A stretch of DNA of 64,000 bases from Hallella colorans. Lineage in GTDB: Bacteria > Bacteroidota > Bacteroidia > Bacteroidales > Bacteroidaceae. Location: contig NZ_QENY01000013.1 in the NCBI RefSeq assembly GCF_003096815.1, forward strand, positions 26,405 to 90,404, given 5' to 3'. A program made the translations under genes and the position numbers. Positions 1-8,485 of the stretch are shown here, piece by piece (the stretch's first letter is position 1; every line of letters starts with the position of its first letter). The notes below the pieces were generated by a model that was given only the letters and a program-made list of their open reading frames with translations, did no database searches and was not told where the DNA came from.

Positions 1-336
1 AACTGGTTGAAAGACAACCGTGCCTACGTCACCTACAGTAGTGATGTGGATAACGGTGGCAAATATGCCGTAACCCATTTTTACACGCTCGACCGTTCTC
101 CATGGCACTCGCTTGTGGAGTTCAAGTTGGAAACAGGCCGGAAAAACCAAATACGCGTCCATGCAGCAGACATGGGACATCCGGTGTGTGGCGATATAAA
201 ATATGGCAATGGTGACGACCCTGTCAAACGGTTGTGCCTGCATGCCTATGTGTTATGCTTCTATCATCCCGTGACGCACAAGCCCATGGAGTTTGAAACA
301 AAGATACCACAAGTGTTCAAGCAATTGTTCAAATAA
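1..336 (+). CDS. RluA/RluD-type pseudouridine synthase, C-terminal part
   Basis: Partial gene: the reading frame is open from base 1 and ends at TAA 334-336, so the N-terminal part lies outside the window. The visible ~111 residues carry the conserved end of RluA-family synthases: SLVEFKLETGRKNQIRVH, then GHPVCGDIKYG, then LHAYVLCFYHPVTHKPMEFE. These enzymes convert specific uridines in rRNA (or tRNA) to pseudouridine in the cytoplasm. The catalytic Asp motif (HRLDxxTSG) would lie upstream and is not seen, so the target class cannot be assigned. Family assignment is firm from the GRKNQIRVH block. Confidence 0.9.
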   Translation, partial: NWLKDNRAYVTYSSDVDNGGKYAVTHFYTLDRSPWHSLVEFKLETGRKNQIRVHAADMGHPVCGDIKYGNGDDPVKRLCLHAYVLCFYHPVTHKPMEFETKIPQVFKQLFK

Positions 337-374
337 TAATTTTTAGCCTTATCAATTCTAATTTCTCATATTAC

Positions 375-506
375 GTGTTTGTCTTGGTGGCCATCGTGGT
401 GGGGCTCATCATCATTAAGAAAATATCGAGCTGTCTTGTACGCGCGATTATTATCTTACTGGTCGTGGCTGTCATGGCATACATCTACCTCACGTTTTTT
501 AAATAA
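375..506 (+). CDS. small membrane protein, 43 aa, GTG start
   Basis: A short frame from GTG 375 to TAA 504-506 reads MFVLVAIVVGLIIIKKISS and then a second hydrophobic stretch (LVRAIIILLVVAVMAYIYLT). That is two short hydrophobic segments separated by a basic KKISSCLVR loop, suggesting a hairpin inner-membrane peptide. No ATG is available in this frame. It starts 38 bases after the pseudouridine synthase stop and could be co-transcribed with it. No family is recognised. The long runs of aliphatic residues make chance coding less likely, but the start codon is uncertain. Confidence 0.45.
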   Translation: MFVLVAIVVGLIIIKKISSCLVRAIIILLVVAVMAYIYLTFFK

Positions 507-675
507 GAGCGCCGATGTGTGGCTGTTGGCATGGCAAGAAACGTTGTCTGTAAAGCCCGCCATGGTCATTCGTGGACTGCTTAAAAAATGTAAATTGAGA
601 TTGGGTGGATGACGTGGTATGGCGTGTAATAACATTATTTTAAATCACAAAACAAGGTATGTCGAATTTTATTCG

Positions 676-683
676 TACTTTTG
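676..683 (+). promoter_or_regulatory. Bacteroidota -7 promoter element for the carboxyltransferase gene
   Basis: TACTTTTG matches the Bacteroidota sigma-ABfr -7 consensus TAnnTTTG and lies 37 bases before ATG 721. It sets the transcription start near 687-690 and supports the ATG at 721 over the open frame further upstream. Confidence 0.65.
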
Positions 684-720
684 CAATCTATCTGTAATTA
701 AAGCAACAACAAGACATATT

Positions 721-2286
721 ATGAGTAAGCAAACTGAAAAAATTAAAGAGCTTGTAGCCAAACGCGAGAAAGCTCGTCTCGGTGGTGGCGAGAAAGCCAT
801 CGAGAAACAGCATGCACGTGGCAAATATACAGCCCGCGAACGCATTGAGATGCTCGTGGATAAAGGAAGTTTTGAGGAGTATGACATGTTCAAACTTCAT
901 CGCTGTCACAACTTTGGCATGGAAAAGAAGCAGTTTCTCGGCGATGGTGTCGTGACCGGTTCTGCCACCATTGATGGTCGGTTGGTTTATCTGTATGCGC
1001 AAGACTTTACGGTCAATGGCGGCTCGCTGTCTGAGACGATGGCGCAGAAAATTTGCAAGGTGATGGACATGGCTATGCAAAACGGTGCGCCCATGATCTG
1101 TATGAACGACTCCGGAGGAGCTCGAATCCAAGAGGGAATATCCGCTTTGGCTGGATATGGCGAGATATTTGAGCGCAATATATTAGCCTCGGGTGTCATT
1201 CCGCAGATTAGCGCCATCCTTGGTCCTTGTGCCGGCGGTGCGGTTTACTCACCTGCGCTCACCGATTTTGTCATGATGTTGGAGGGTACCAGCTACATGT
1301 TTCTCACTGGCCCGAAAGTGGTGAAAACCGTAACGGGCGAAGAAATAGACTCCGAGCACCTCGGCGGTGCCAGCGTGCACGCCACCAAGAGTGGTGTGAC
1401 GAGCTTCACGGCCAAGACCGAGGAGGAGGCCATGGAAATGCTCAAGATGCTGTTGAGCTATATTCCGTCCAACAACATGGAAGAGGCTCCGCGTGTAGAG
1501 TGCACCGATCCCATAGACCGCAAGGAAGACTTGCTCAACGATATTTTGCCTGACGACCCCAACAAGGCATATGATATGTACAAGGTGATAACGGCATTGA
1601 CAGACAATGGTGAGTTTTTTGAGGTTCAGCCCAAGTTCGCCAAGAATATCATTATTGGCTTTGCTCGTTTTAATGGCCAAAGTGTGGGTATCGTGGCTAA
1701 CCAGCCTTCGGCTTACGCGGGTGTGCTTGACGTGAACGCAAGTAGGAAAGGCGCTCGCTTCGTGCGTTTTTGCGATGCCTTTAACATCCCCATCGTGAGC
1801 CTTGTTGACGTGCCCGGTTTCTTGCCTGGGACGGGACAGGAATACAACGCCGTGATCCTTCACGGCGCCCAATTGCTTTTCGCTTACGGTGAGGCCACTG
1901 TTCCCAAGATCACCATCAACTTGCGCAAGAGCTATGGTGGCTCGCACATAGTGATGGGGTGTAAGCAACTCCGCGCCGACTTGAATTTCGCTTGGCCAAC
2001 GGCTGAAATTGCCGTGATGGGTGCTTCTGGCGCCGTGGCGGTGCTGAATGGCAAGGAAGCCAAGAAAATTAAGGAAGAAGGTGGTGACGTGAAAGCTTTT
2101 CTTGCGGAAAAAGAGGACGAATACACGGAGACTTTTGCCAATCCGTACCAAGCGGCTCAGTTTGGCTATATAGACGACGTGATAGAGCCTCGCAACACAC
2201 GTTTCCGTATCTGCCGCGCTTTGGCGCAGTTGGCCAACAAGCGACAGAGCCTGCCTAACAAGAAGCATGGTTGCATGCCTATGTAA
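721..2286 (+). CDS. mmdA: acyl-CoA carboxyltransferase subunit (propionyl-CoA carboxylase beta / methylmalonyl-CoA decarboxylase alpha type)
   Basis: 521 residues from MSKQTEKIKELVAKREKARL, the usual N-terminus and length of the family. The frame is open upstream to 619, but the promoter at 676-683 excludes that part. Two crotonase-like halves are visible: N-half motifs GSLSETMAQKICKVMDMA, NDSGGARIQEG and GPCAGGAVYSPALTDF (first oxyanion hole), and C-half motifs VDVPGFLPGTGQEY and SYGGSHIVMG. The protein transfers a carboxyl group between biotin on the carrier protein (gene at 2479) and propionyl/methylmalonyl-CoA in succinate-propionate metabolism. Whether the complex is a Na+-pumping decarboxylase, a transcarboxylase or a carboxylase cannot be decided here, because no beta (OadB/MmdB) or biotin carboxylase gene is adjacent. 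Confidence 0.9.
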   Translation: MSKQTEKIKELVAKREKARLGGGEKAIEKQHARGKYTARERIEMLVDKGSFEEYDMFKLHRCHNFGMEKKQFLGDGVVTGSATIDGRLVYLYAQDFTVNGGSLSETMAQKICKVMDMAMQNGAPMICMNDSGGARIQEGISALAGYGEIFERNILASGVIPQISAILGPCAGGAVYSPALTDFVMMLEGTSYMFLTGPKVVKTVTGEEIDSEHLGGASVHATKSGVTSFTAKTEEEAMEMLKMLLSYIPSNNMEEAPRVECTDPIDRKEDLLNDILPDDPNKAYDMYKVITALTDNGEFFEVQPKFAKNIIIGFARFNGQSVGIVANQPSAYAGVLDVNASRKGARFVRFCDAFNIPIVSLVDVPGFLPGTGQEYNAVILHGAQLLFAYGEATVPKITINLRKSYGGSHIVMGCKQLRADLNFAWPTAEIAVMGASGAVAVLNGKEAKKIKEEGGDVKAFLAEKEDEYTETFANPYQAAQFGYIDDVIEPRNTRFRICRALAQLANKRQSLPNKKHGCMPM

Positions 2287-2316
2287 GGAACGTGGGAACA
2301 CTATCATAAAGAAATA

Positions 2317-2472
2317 ATGATTATGGATAAAAATATCTATGCTGCCATAGCCATGGCACTCTATGAGTATCAGGGAAACAATGTGCATGACAGAGAGCCC
2401 GGTGTCATTACCATCAAGCCAAAGCAGACGATGTGGAACGCCAAATTTCTATCATTCACCTCAAAACCATAA
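2317..2472 (+). CDS. 51-aa peptide resembling the cytoplasmic tail of OadG-type decarboxylase gamma subunits
   Basis: ATG 2317 to TAA 2470-2472, between the carboxyltransferase and biotin carrier genes and 6 bases before the latter. It begins MIMDKNIYAAIAMALYEYQ, continues NVHDREPGVITIKPK and ends WNAKFLSFTSKP. The pattern of a helical AIAMALY segment, an N/D-V-H-D motif, a beta strand and a W-K-rich end resembles, from memory, the soluble tail that follows the single membrane helix in OadG-type subunits. The membrane helix itself is absent. The frame is the same as that of the upstream gene, with TAA 2284-2286 and ten sense codons between them. The position supports a role in assembling the carboxyltransferase with its biotin carrier. 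Confidence 0.6.
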   Translation: MIMDKNIYAAIAMALYEYQGNNVHDREPGVITIKPKQTMWNAKFLSFTSKP

Positions 2473-2478
2473 AAGAAT

Positions 2479-2916
2479 ATGAAAGCATTTAAATATACTA
2501 TCGACGGAAAGGAATACACGGTCGAGATTGGTGACATTAACGAAGAGACCTGCTTGGCCAATGTAACGGTCAATGGCGAGGCTTATGAGGTGGGAATTGA
2601 AAAACCCGCTGAGCCCGAAAAGAAAAAGGTGGAATTGGGCAAACCCGTAGCGGAAGAGTCCAATGCGGACGCCGACACCAGCTCTACGGCAAATGTTGAC
2701 ACTGCCAACGCCGTGAAAGCGCCTTTGCCAGGCACCATAACCGCCATCAACGTTAAAGTGGGCGATGAGGTTCACGCGGGCGACGCGCTGCTGGTGCTTG
2801 AGGCCATGAAGATGGCAAATAACATCGAATCGGAAAAAGACGGCAAGGTCACCGCCATTTGTGTGAAAGTGGGGCAGAGCGTGATGGAAGACGACGCGCT
2901 TGTCGTTGTGGAATAA
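2479..2916 (+). CDS. mmdC: biotin carboxyl carrier protein
   Basis: 145 residues. The N-terminal ~60 (MKAFKYTIDGKEYTVEIGD) form a small beta domain, followed by an acidic, Ala/Thr/Asp-rich flexible linker (about 55-75). The C-terminal biotinyl domain contains APLPGTITAINVKVGDEV and the biotinylation motif EAMKM, whose Lys is the expected attachment site. It shuttles carboxybiotin for the carboxyltransferase encoded at 721. It is the last gene of a three-gene unit, closed by the hairpin terminator at 2959-3017. The lack of a downstream beta-subunit gene is notable (see findings). Confidence 0.9.
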   Translation: MKAFKYTIDGKEYTVEIGDINEETCLANVTVNGEAYEVGIEKPAEPEKKKVELGKPVAEESNADADTSSTANVDTANAVKAPLPGTITAINVKVGDEVHAGDALLVLEAMKMANNIESEKDGKVTAICVKVGQSVMEDDALVVVE

Positions 2917-2958
2917 TCACGTAGCTGACAATTTTCGAAGCTATTGTAGAAACCAAGA

Positions 2959-3017
2959 AAAGGCTTGGGCAGAAGGTCTTGACATATTTTGCAAGACCTG
3001 GCGCCCAAGCCTTTTTT
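2959..3017 (+). terminator. rho-independent terminator with nested hairpins
   Basis: AAGGCTTGGGC (from 2960) pairs with GCCCAAGCCTT (3003-3013), and the strand continues in a T run to 3017. Inside the loop a second hairpin forms between AGGTCTTG and CAAGACCT. It closes the mmdA-biotin carrier operon. Confidence 0.8.
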
Positions 3018-3095
3018 CGGCGTTGTAAAGAAGAGTAAAACACTCGGTTTAGTGTGAAATCATGCAAAATCAAGTGTATCTTCAATTATATTTCG

Positions 3096-3103
3096 TACCT
3101 TTG
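3096..3103 (+). promoter_or_regulatory. -7 promoter element for the GT5/DUF4270 unit
   Basis: TACCTTTG, an exact TAnnTTTG match, 33 bases before ATG 3137 and after the preceding terminator. Confidence 0.65.
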
Positions 3104-3136
3104 CAAACAGTATATTAACTTAGGATAAATACACAA

Positions 3137-3943
3137 ATGACTAAAAAAAGGGTTTTGTTCATCAATCAGGAGATCACTCCATACGTTCCAGAGTCTGAAT
3201 TGTCGATAATGGGAAAGGAGCTGCCTGAGAAAATGCAAGAAAAGGGATTGGAAATTCGTACGTTCATGCCCAAATGGGGATCGATTAATGAGCGTCGCGG
3301 ACAACTGCACGAAGTAATCCGGCTTTCTGGCATGAATCTTATCATTGATGACACCGATCACCCATTGATCATCAAAGTGGCAAGTATTCCTGTTTCTCGA
3401 CTTCAAGTATATTTTATTGACAATGAAGATTATTTCATCAAGCGTCAAGCCATGACAGAGGACGAGTCCGGTGCCGAATATCCCGACAATGGGGAGCGCG
3501 CCATTTTCTTCGCGCGTGGTGTGCTGGAAACTGTCAAGAAGTTGAGGTGGACGCCAGACATCGTCCAATGCCAAGGCTGGATGGCCGCCGTGGTGCCACT
3601 TTATATCAAAAAGGCATACCATGAAGACCCTTCTTTTGCAAACACCAAGGTGGTCACCTCGCTCTTTCACAATCAGCTTAAAACCTCATTGGGCGATAAT
3701 TTCAAACGCTGTGTGGAATTTAGGGATGTTAAATTAGACCTGCTTGAACCTTATTCAGAAAAATTTGATTTCATGGAATTGGGCAAAATGGCGATCGATT
3801 ACAGTGACGCCGTCATAGAGGCTGGCCAAGACGTAAATCTCAATCTTATGAATTATGCCAAGGAAAAGAAACTGCCATTCTTGGATTATCCCGGAGAAGA
3901 CTACGCGTCGGCCTACAATGCATTCTACGATAAACTCTTGTAA
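3137..3943 (+). CDS. glycogen/starch synthase-like protein, GT5 N-terminal domain only
   Basis: 268 residues, start MTKKRVLFINQEITPYVP. The N-terminal Rossmann half of GT5 glycogen synthases is recognisable: EITPYVPESELSIMGKELPE at the position of the KxGGL-ADV glucan synthase motif, then WTPDIVQCQGWMAAVVPLY, equivalent to the PDIVHAHDWHTALLPLY block of GlgA. The KxGG residues that bind ADP-glucose phosphates are replaced, and the whole C-terminal GT1-like nucleotide-binding domain (~200 residues) is missing compared with full-length GlgA (~480 aa). Short proteins annotated as glycogen synthase are, to my knowledge, usual in Bacteroidales next to DUF4270 genes, so this is a family trait, not a local truncation. 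Catalytic activity alone is doubtful. Confidence 0.75.
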   Translation: MTKKRVLFINQEITPYVPESELSIMGKELPEKMQEKGLEIRTFMPKWGSINERRGQLHEVIRLSGMNLIIDDTDHPLIIKVASIPVSRLQVYFIDNEDYFIKRQAMTEDESGAEYPDNGERAIFFARGVLETVKKLRWTPDIVQCQGWMAAVVPLYIKKAYHEDPSFANTKVVTSLFHNQLKTSLGDNFKRCVEFRDVKLDLLEPYSEKFDFMELGKMAIDYSDAVIEAGQDVNLNLMNYAKEKKLPFLDYPGEDYASAYNAFYDKLL

Positions 3944-3996
3944 GATAGCCTTTATACCTTATTTATAAGTATAACAATTCAATACACTTCATATAC

Positions 3997-5523
3997 ATGA
4001 ACACGAAGTTTATAGCGGGAATTGCGCTTGTGTGTGCTTTTTTCACAGCTTGCGATGATTCTACGGACAGTATCGGTTCTTCTTTGATAGAGGGAAACAA
4101 GGGCGTTTCGATAGAGACGGCATCGTTTGATATTGCAAGTAACTCGGTAAAGACAGACTCTGTTCTTTCCCGGAACGTAACGGGATATTTGGGCAAGGTT
4201 CGCGATCCAGAAACTGGGGCCTATATCACGGGCGACTTCATGACGCAATTCAATTATATCAACAACAACGCGATACCTCCGATAGACAGTCTTATCACCT
4301 ATGATGCCAACGGCAAAGAGGTGCTGGGGAAAAAAGGAACTATCAAGGTAGACTCGTGTGAGATTAGGCTGATATACAACAATTACTATGGCGACAAGAG
4401 ACAAAGCATGAAGCTCACGGCCTATGAGATGGGACAAACGATGAATGAGAACCGACTTTACTATAGTAATTTCGACCCGATAAAAGAGGGATTTGTTCGA
4501 AAGGACGGTATTCGGCAGGATAAAGTGTACAATTTAACCGACTACAATATTCCCCAATCCAAACGCGACTCTAACGCATACCTGCCCTTTATCACCGTGT
4601 CGCTCAATGGGGCTTACACATCCAAGGATGGCAAGAGGTTTAACAACTATGGCTCTTATGTGCTGCAAAGCTATTACGATCACCCCGAATATTTCAAAAA
4701 CTCCTACACTTTCAGGAACCATGTGGTTCCCGGTTTCTTCTTCAAGATGAAGAGTGGATTGGGCAATATGGCTACGATCACGTCGTCTCAACTCAATATT
4801 TACTATAAGTATATGATAAAAAAGCCATACGTTGTAAAAACGAATGGCAACACTGTTACGCACTATAAGGATACTGTCTACAACCGTGTGACGATATTTT
4901 GGGGTACCGAGGAGGTGCTGCAATCGACAACGATCACAAACGACAAGGCCACCATCGACGAATTGGTCGCAGACCCAAGTTGCACGTATCTCAAATCGCC
5001 CTCAGGCGTTTTCACGGAACTTACGCTTCCTGTTGAGGAGATTATGAAAGGCCATGAGCAAGATTCCATCGTTTCTGCCAAGGTTATTGTATCGCGTATG
5101 AATAACAAGTTTGGATCAAAATACGATTTCGCTATACCCCAAAACGTGCTGATGGTGCCTGTCAATGCCCTGCGCTCGTTTTTCGAGAAAAATACGTTGC
5201 ACGATAATAAGGTCACCTATATAGCATCGTATAAGAACGTGGGAGGTGGAGCTTCTGCCAACAATAGTTACACGTTCCATAACATTGCTGGCCTAATCTC
5301 GGCGATGTATCATTCCAAGGATAGGTCGGCCAATTGGAACAAGGTCGCGCTCGTGCCTATTTCATTGTCCACCACGACCACCACGTCGGCCTATAACAAT
5401 AAGCCACAAACCGTTATTACCAAGGTGAGCAACGACATGTCGTTAACCAGTACGAGATTGGTCAAGGGAACAAGCCATAACAGCCCGATCAAGGTTGATG
5501 TCATTTATAGCAGGATAAAGTGA
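3997..5523 (+). CDS. DUF4270 family lipoprotein
   Basis: 508 residues. A short signal peptide (MNTKFIAGIALVCAFFTACD) ends in a Cys that fits a Bacteroidota lipobox, followed by Asp/Ser residues, so surface or periplasmic lipoprotein export is likely. The rest is Thr/Ser/Asn/Tyr-rich, typical of beta-structured DUF4270 proteins (VTGYLGKVRDPETGAYITGD near the start; SDDSTDSIG-type N-terminus). Function is unknown. It follows the GT5-like gene by 53 bases and is translationally coupled to a 42-codon gene at its end. The GT5-like/DUF4270 pairing is a recurrent Bacteroidota arrangement as far as I recall. Confidence 0.8.
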   Translation: MNTKFIAGIALVCAFFTACDDSTDSIGSSLIEGNKGVSIETASFDIASNSVKTDSVLSRNVTGYLGKVRDPETGAYITGDFMTQFNYINNNAIPPIDSLITYDANGKEVLGKKGTIKVDSCEIRLIYNNYYGDKRQSMKLTAYEMGQTMNENRLYYSNFDPIKEGFVRKDGIRQDKVYNLTDYNIPQSKRDSNAYLPFITVSLNGAYTSKDGKRFNNYGSYVLQSYYDHPEYFKNSYTFRNHVVPGFFFKMKSGLGNMATITSSQLNIYYKYMIKKPYVVKTNGNTVTHYKDTVYNRVTIFWGTEEVLQSTTITNDKATIDELVADPSCTYLKSPSGVFTELTLPVEEIMKGHEQDSIVSAKVIVSRMNNKFGSKYDFAIPQNVLMVPVNALRSFFEKNTLHDNKVTYIASYKNVGGGASANNSYTFHNIAGLISAMYHSKDRSANWNKVALVPISLSTTTTTSAYNNKPQTVITKVSNDMSLTSTRLVKGTSHNSPIKVDVIYSRIK

Positions 5524-5651
5524 TGGCAGACAATTTTCTTGAGAGGCATCGGCAAGACTACGAGATGCGCAAGGCTGCGTGGTTAAGAAACAAGAAGCGC
5601 ATGCCCAAGGTAAAGCGCGAGCTTGAGAGACCAGCCGATGAAAGTCTATGA
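5523..5651 (+). CDS. small basic/acidic helical protein, 42 aa
   Basis: The ATG at 5523 shares its A with the TGA stop of the DUF4270 gene (TGATG overlap), which implies translational coupling. The product begins MADNFLERHRQDYEMRKAAW, continues with the basic stretch LRNKKRMPKVKRELE and ends at TGA 5649-5651. It is highly charged and probably helical. I recall short conserved proteins of this MADN(F/Y)LER type in Bacteroidota, but no function is known to me. The terminator at 5660-5705 follows directly. Confidence 0.6.
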   Translation: MADNFLERHRQDYEMRKAAWLRNKKRMPKVKRELERPADESL

Positions 5652-5659
5652 CATATTTG

Positions 5660-5705
5660 AAGCTCCTGAAACTCCTCTTGACATGAGATATTTCAGGAGC
5701 TTTTC
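5660..5705 (+). terminator. rho-independent terminator
   Basis: AGCTCCTGAAA (5661-5671) pairs with TTTCAGGAGCT (5691-5701), followed by TTTTC. It lies 9 bases after the small gene ending at 5651. Confidence 0.8.
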
Positions 5706-5877
5706 GTTATCCCTATATGGCAGGGCGCCATTTCCCTGTCACTATATTTTTGTCATTTAAATGGTTTGGGAGATGGCTTGTCGTGAAATGAATGCACATA
5801 AAAGAAGTTACTTTAATTGTCCTGTCAACAACCCACGCATGGTGATACCCCATGCTTGCACATTTGTCACAATCTTA

Positions 5878-5928
5878 TGAAACAAGCCCGACCGTGCGCC
5901 ATAGAGGCTGCGGGTCGGGCTTGTTTCA
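5878..5928 (-). terminator. hairpin downstream of nqrF
   Basis: TGAAACAAGCCCGAC (5878-5892) and GTCGGGCTTGTTTCA (5914-5928) form a perfect 15-bp stem. It sits 26 bases past the nqrF stop and faces the convergent operon on the other strand. The base of the stem is A/T-rich on both sides, so it may work in both directions, although the U run is short. The rest of 5706-5954 shows no gene. Confidence 0.65.
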
Positions 5929-5954
5929 TGATAAATGTGGGTATTGTATTTTGT

Positions 5955-7226
5955 TTATCCGAAGTCGTCAAACATGATACTCTCTTTTTCCACGCCTAAA
6001 GAGTCTAAGTAAGTGGTCACCGTCTTGATGAGCATGGGTGGCCCGCAGAGGTAATACTCACAGTCTTCGGGAGCCTCATGGTCTTTCAAATAGGTGTCGC
6101 GCACACAGTTCACGGCAAATCCGGCGTAATATTTCACGCCAGCCTCGTCAGCTTTCGGGTCTGGACGGTCAAGCGACAGGTGGAAATGGAAATTGGGGAA
6201 CTCCTTTTCCAGCTCCCAGAAATCTTCCAAGAAGAATGCCTCCACCAAGGCACGTGCGCCATAGAAGAAGTGCATCTCCCTATCCGTGGTGTGCAAAGTC
6301 TTGGTCATGTGCATGATTTGCGAGCGCAATGGCGCCATGCCCGCGCCACCGCCAATCCATATCATCTCTCTCTTGGAGTTGAAATGAGGGTGGAAATCAC
6401 CAAACGGACCGCTCATCATCACTTTGTCGCCCGGTTTCAGACTGAAGATATAAGACGAACCAATGCCCGTGGGTACATTTTGAAAACCTATCTGCGGACG
6501 TGGCAAGAACGGTGTTGACGCTATTCTAACGGTCAGCGTTATGATGTCTCCCTCGGCTGGATAGTTGGCCATGGAGTAGGCGCGCACGGTAGGTTCAGGA
6601 TTAGACGCTTTTAATGAGAGCAGGTTAAATTTCTTCCAAGCCCCTATATAGTCCTCGCCAATAAGGTCTTTGTCGAAGTCCTTGTCATAGTCTATGCAGT
6701 CGTAAGCCGGAATTTTGATTTGTGCGTAAGACCCCGGGATGAAGTCCATGTGCTCTCCGGGGGGCAGCGCCACTTTAAATTCTTTGATGAACGAAGACAC
6801 GTTTTTGTTTGAAATGACCTCGCACTCCCATTCCTTGGCACCGAGAATGGCCTCGTCTATCTTTATTTTCAAGTTGCCTTTCACCTTGGCTTGGCATCCC
6901 AAACGCCAGTTTTGTTTGATTTGCTTGCGTGTGAAGTGAGGCTTTTCTGAGTCGAGAATTTCGCCGCCACCCTCCAATATTTGGCATTTGCATTGTCCGC
7001 AACTGGCCTTGCCGCCACATGCTGATGGCAGGAATATGCCGTTGGCGTTGAGAGTTGTCATCACGCTGTCACCTTGTGGCACCTCCAAAACCTTGTCGTC
7101 GTTGATGGTAATGGTCACCTTTCCGCTTGGACTAAGATATTTCTTGGCTATCAGCAGAATAATGACAAGCAGGAGTATCACCACCAAGAAAACTCCCACG
7201 CTACCTAATATAAAGCTCGTGTTCAT
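5955..7226 (-). CDS. nqrF: Na+-NQR subunit F, NADH/FAD/2Fe-2S subunit
   Basis: 423 residues. An N-terminal membrane anchor (GVFLVVILLLVIILLIAKK) is followed by a plant-type ferredoxin domain with cluster ligands CGGKASCGQC and a later Cys (RLGC), then a ferredoxin-reductase-like FAD/NADH module with RAYSMANYP (FAD), GGGAGMAPLRS (NADH) and YLCGPPMLI. It oxidises NADH and feeds electrons into the Na+-translocating complex on the inner membrane. Last gene of nqrABCDEF, 9 bases after nqrE. Confidence 0.95.
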   Translation of the reverse strand: MNTSFILGSVGVFLVVILLLVIILLIAKKYLSPSGKVTITINDDKVLEVPQGDSVMTTLNANGIFLPSACGGKASCGQCKCQILEGGGEILDSEKPHFTRKQIKQNWRLGCQAKVKGNLKIKIDEAILGAKEWECEVISNKNVSSFIKEFKVALPPGEHMDFIPGSYAQIKIPAYDCIDYDKDFDKDLIGEDYIGAWKKFNLLSLKASNPEPTVRAYSMANYPAEGDIITLTVRIASTPFLPRPQIGFQNVPTGIGSSYIFSLKPGDKVMMSGPFGDFHPHFNSKREMIWIGGGAGMAPLRSQIMHMTKTLHTTDREMHFFYGARALVEAFFLEDFWELEKEFPNFHFHLSLDRPDPKADEAGVKYYAGFAVNCVRDTYLKDHEAPEDCEYYLCGPPMLIKTVTTYLDSLGVEKESIMFDDFG

Positions 7227-7235
7227 GTCTTAAAA

Positions 7236-7844
7236 CTAAATTTTGAGTCCCGAGAAGCACATCATGGCCATAGCCATGAGTCCCACCGTAATAAATGTGA
7301 TACCCAATCCCCTCAATGGTTTAGGTACGTCGCTGTATTCCATTTTCTCTCTGATGGCTCCCATCAGCACGATAGCCAACAACCAGCCCAGACCGGAGCC
7401 AAGTGCATAGATTATGGCGTCCCATACGGAGCCTATGTATTGCGAGTTGGCCGGGTCCATGTTAATGCGCTGCTGCATGAACAGTGAGGCACCCATAACG
7501 GCGCAGTTCACGGCGATTAGCGGCAGGAATATTCCCAATGAGTTGTAGAGTGCTGGCGAATATCGTTCCACCACCATCTCCACGATTTGCACTATACCGG
7601 CTATGACGGCTATGAAAAGGATGAAACTCAAATATGAGAGCCCCATAGGATCGAGCACTTTGGTCTGTAAGAGATAGTCCACGGGCACGGTCACCACCAG
7701 CACGAAAGTAACGGCCAAGCCCAATCCGAAAGATGTCTTGACGTTCTTGGATACGGCGAGGAAAGAGCACATGCCAAGAAAAAACGCGAATATCATATTG
7801 TCCACAAAGATGGACCTGAAGAATAAATTAATGAGATGTTCCAT
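7236..7844 (-). CDS. nqrE: Na+-NQR subunit E
   Basis: 202 residues, almost all membrane-embedded with about six transmembrane helices. [29 protein letters not shown] and [12 protein letters not shown] are family hallmarks. The two half-membrane Cys positions (GMCSFLA and VNCAVMG) match those thought to carry the intramembrane Fe centre shared with NqrD. The subunit is homologous to RnfA (gene at 48857), and the same motifs recur there. It starts 2 bases after the nqrD stop. Confidence 0.95.
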   Translation of the reverse strand: MEHLINLFFRSIFVDNMIFAFFLGMCSFLAVSKNVKTSFGLGLAVTFVLVVTVPVDYLLQTKVLDPMGLSYLSFILFIAVIAGIVQIVEMVVERYSPALYNSLGIFLPLIAVNCAVMGASLFMQQRINMDPANSQYIGSVWDAIIYALGSGLGWLLAIVLMGAIREKMEYSDVPKPLRGLGITFITVGLMAMAMMCFSGLKI

Positions 7845-7846
7845 AG

Positions 7847-8479
7847 TTATTTATTTTCCTCTTCTTTATAAAAGTAAGCCCTGTGCGCCCAAATGACGCA
7901 TCCCACCAATATAAGAGCCATCGCCGGCATGGTCATCATGCCATTGTTCATGTAGCCCATGTTATAGAGGCTCTCTGGCAAAATTTGGAAACCAAGCAGA
8001 GATCCGCGCCCCAGCAACTCACGCACGGCGCCCACGATCACCAATATCAGGGCATAGCCCAAGCCGTTACCGATGCCATCAAGAAAGCTGGGCCATGGCT
8101 TGTTCATCATGGCGAAAGCCTCCAACCGCCCCATTAATATGCAGTTGGTGATGATCAGGCCCACATACACCGACAATTGCACGCTCACGTCGTATGCGAA
8201 AGCCTTGAGCATTTGGCTCACAATGGTCACGAGCGCGGCTACGACCACCAATTGTACGATGATGCGTATGCGCATGGGGATGGTTTTTCTGATAATGGAG
8301 ATGATCACGTTAGAGAATGCCGTGATGACCGTCACGGCGAGACCCATCACGATGGCGGGCTTCAATTGCGAGGTGACAGCCAGCGCCGAGCATATACCCA
8401 ATACTTGGACGAGAATGGGGTTGTCCAAGTTGAGAGGCTTGCCGAGTACGTCTTTATTTTGTTTTGAGAATAATGCCAT
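7847..8479 (-). CDS. nqrD: Na+-NQR subunit D
   Basis: 210 residues, multi-pass membrane protein. Typical motifs are [20 protein letters not shown] near the N-terminus and [18 protein letters not shown] in the middle, with paired Cys residues facing those of NqrE. Homologous to RnfE (48227). It contributes to the Na+ path and intramembrane redox centre. Six bases separate it from nqrC, consistent with one transcript. Confidence 0.95.
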   Translation of the reverse strand: MALFSKQNKDVLGKPLNLDNPILVQVLGICSALAVTSQLKPAIVMGLAVTVITAFSNVIISIIRKTIPMRIRIIVQLVVVAALVTIVSQMLKAFAYDVSVQLSVYVGLIITNCILMGRLEAFAMMNKPWPSFLDGIGNGLGYALILVIVGAVRELLGRGSLLGFQILPESLYNMGYMNNGMMTMPAMALILVGCVIWAHRAYFYKEEENK

Positions 8480-8485
8480 AGCCTT

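Noticed and set aside
1249..2388. Long minus-strand frame opposite the carboxyltransferase gene
   Set aside because: Antisense shadow of a strongly conserved gene; His-rich composition typical of reversed coding sequence.
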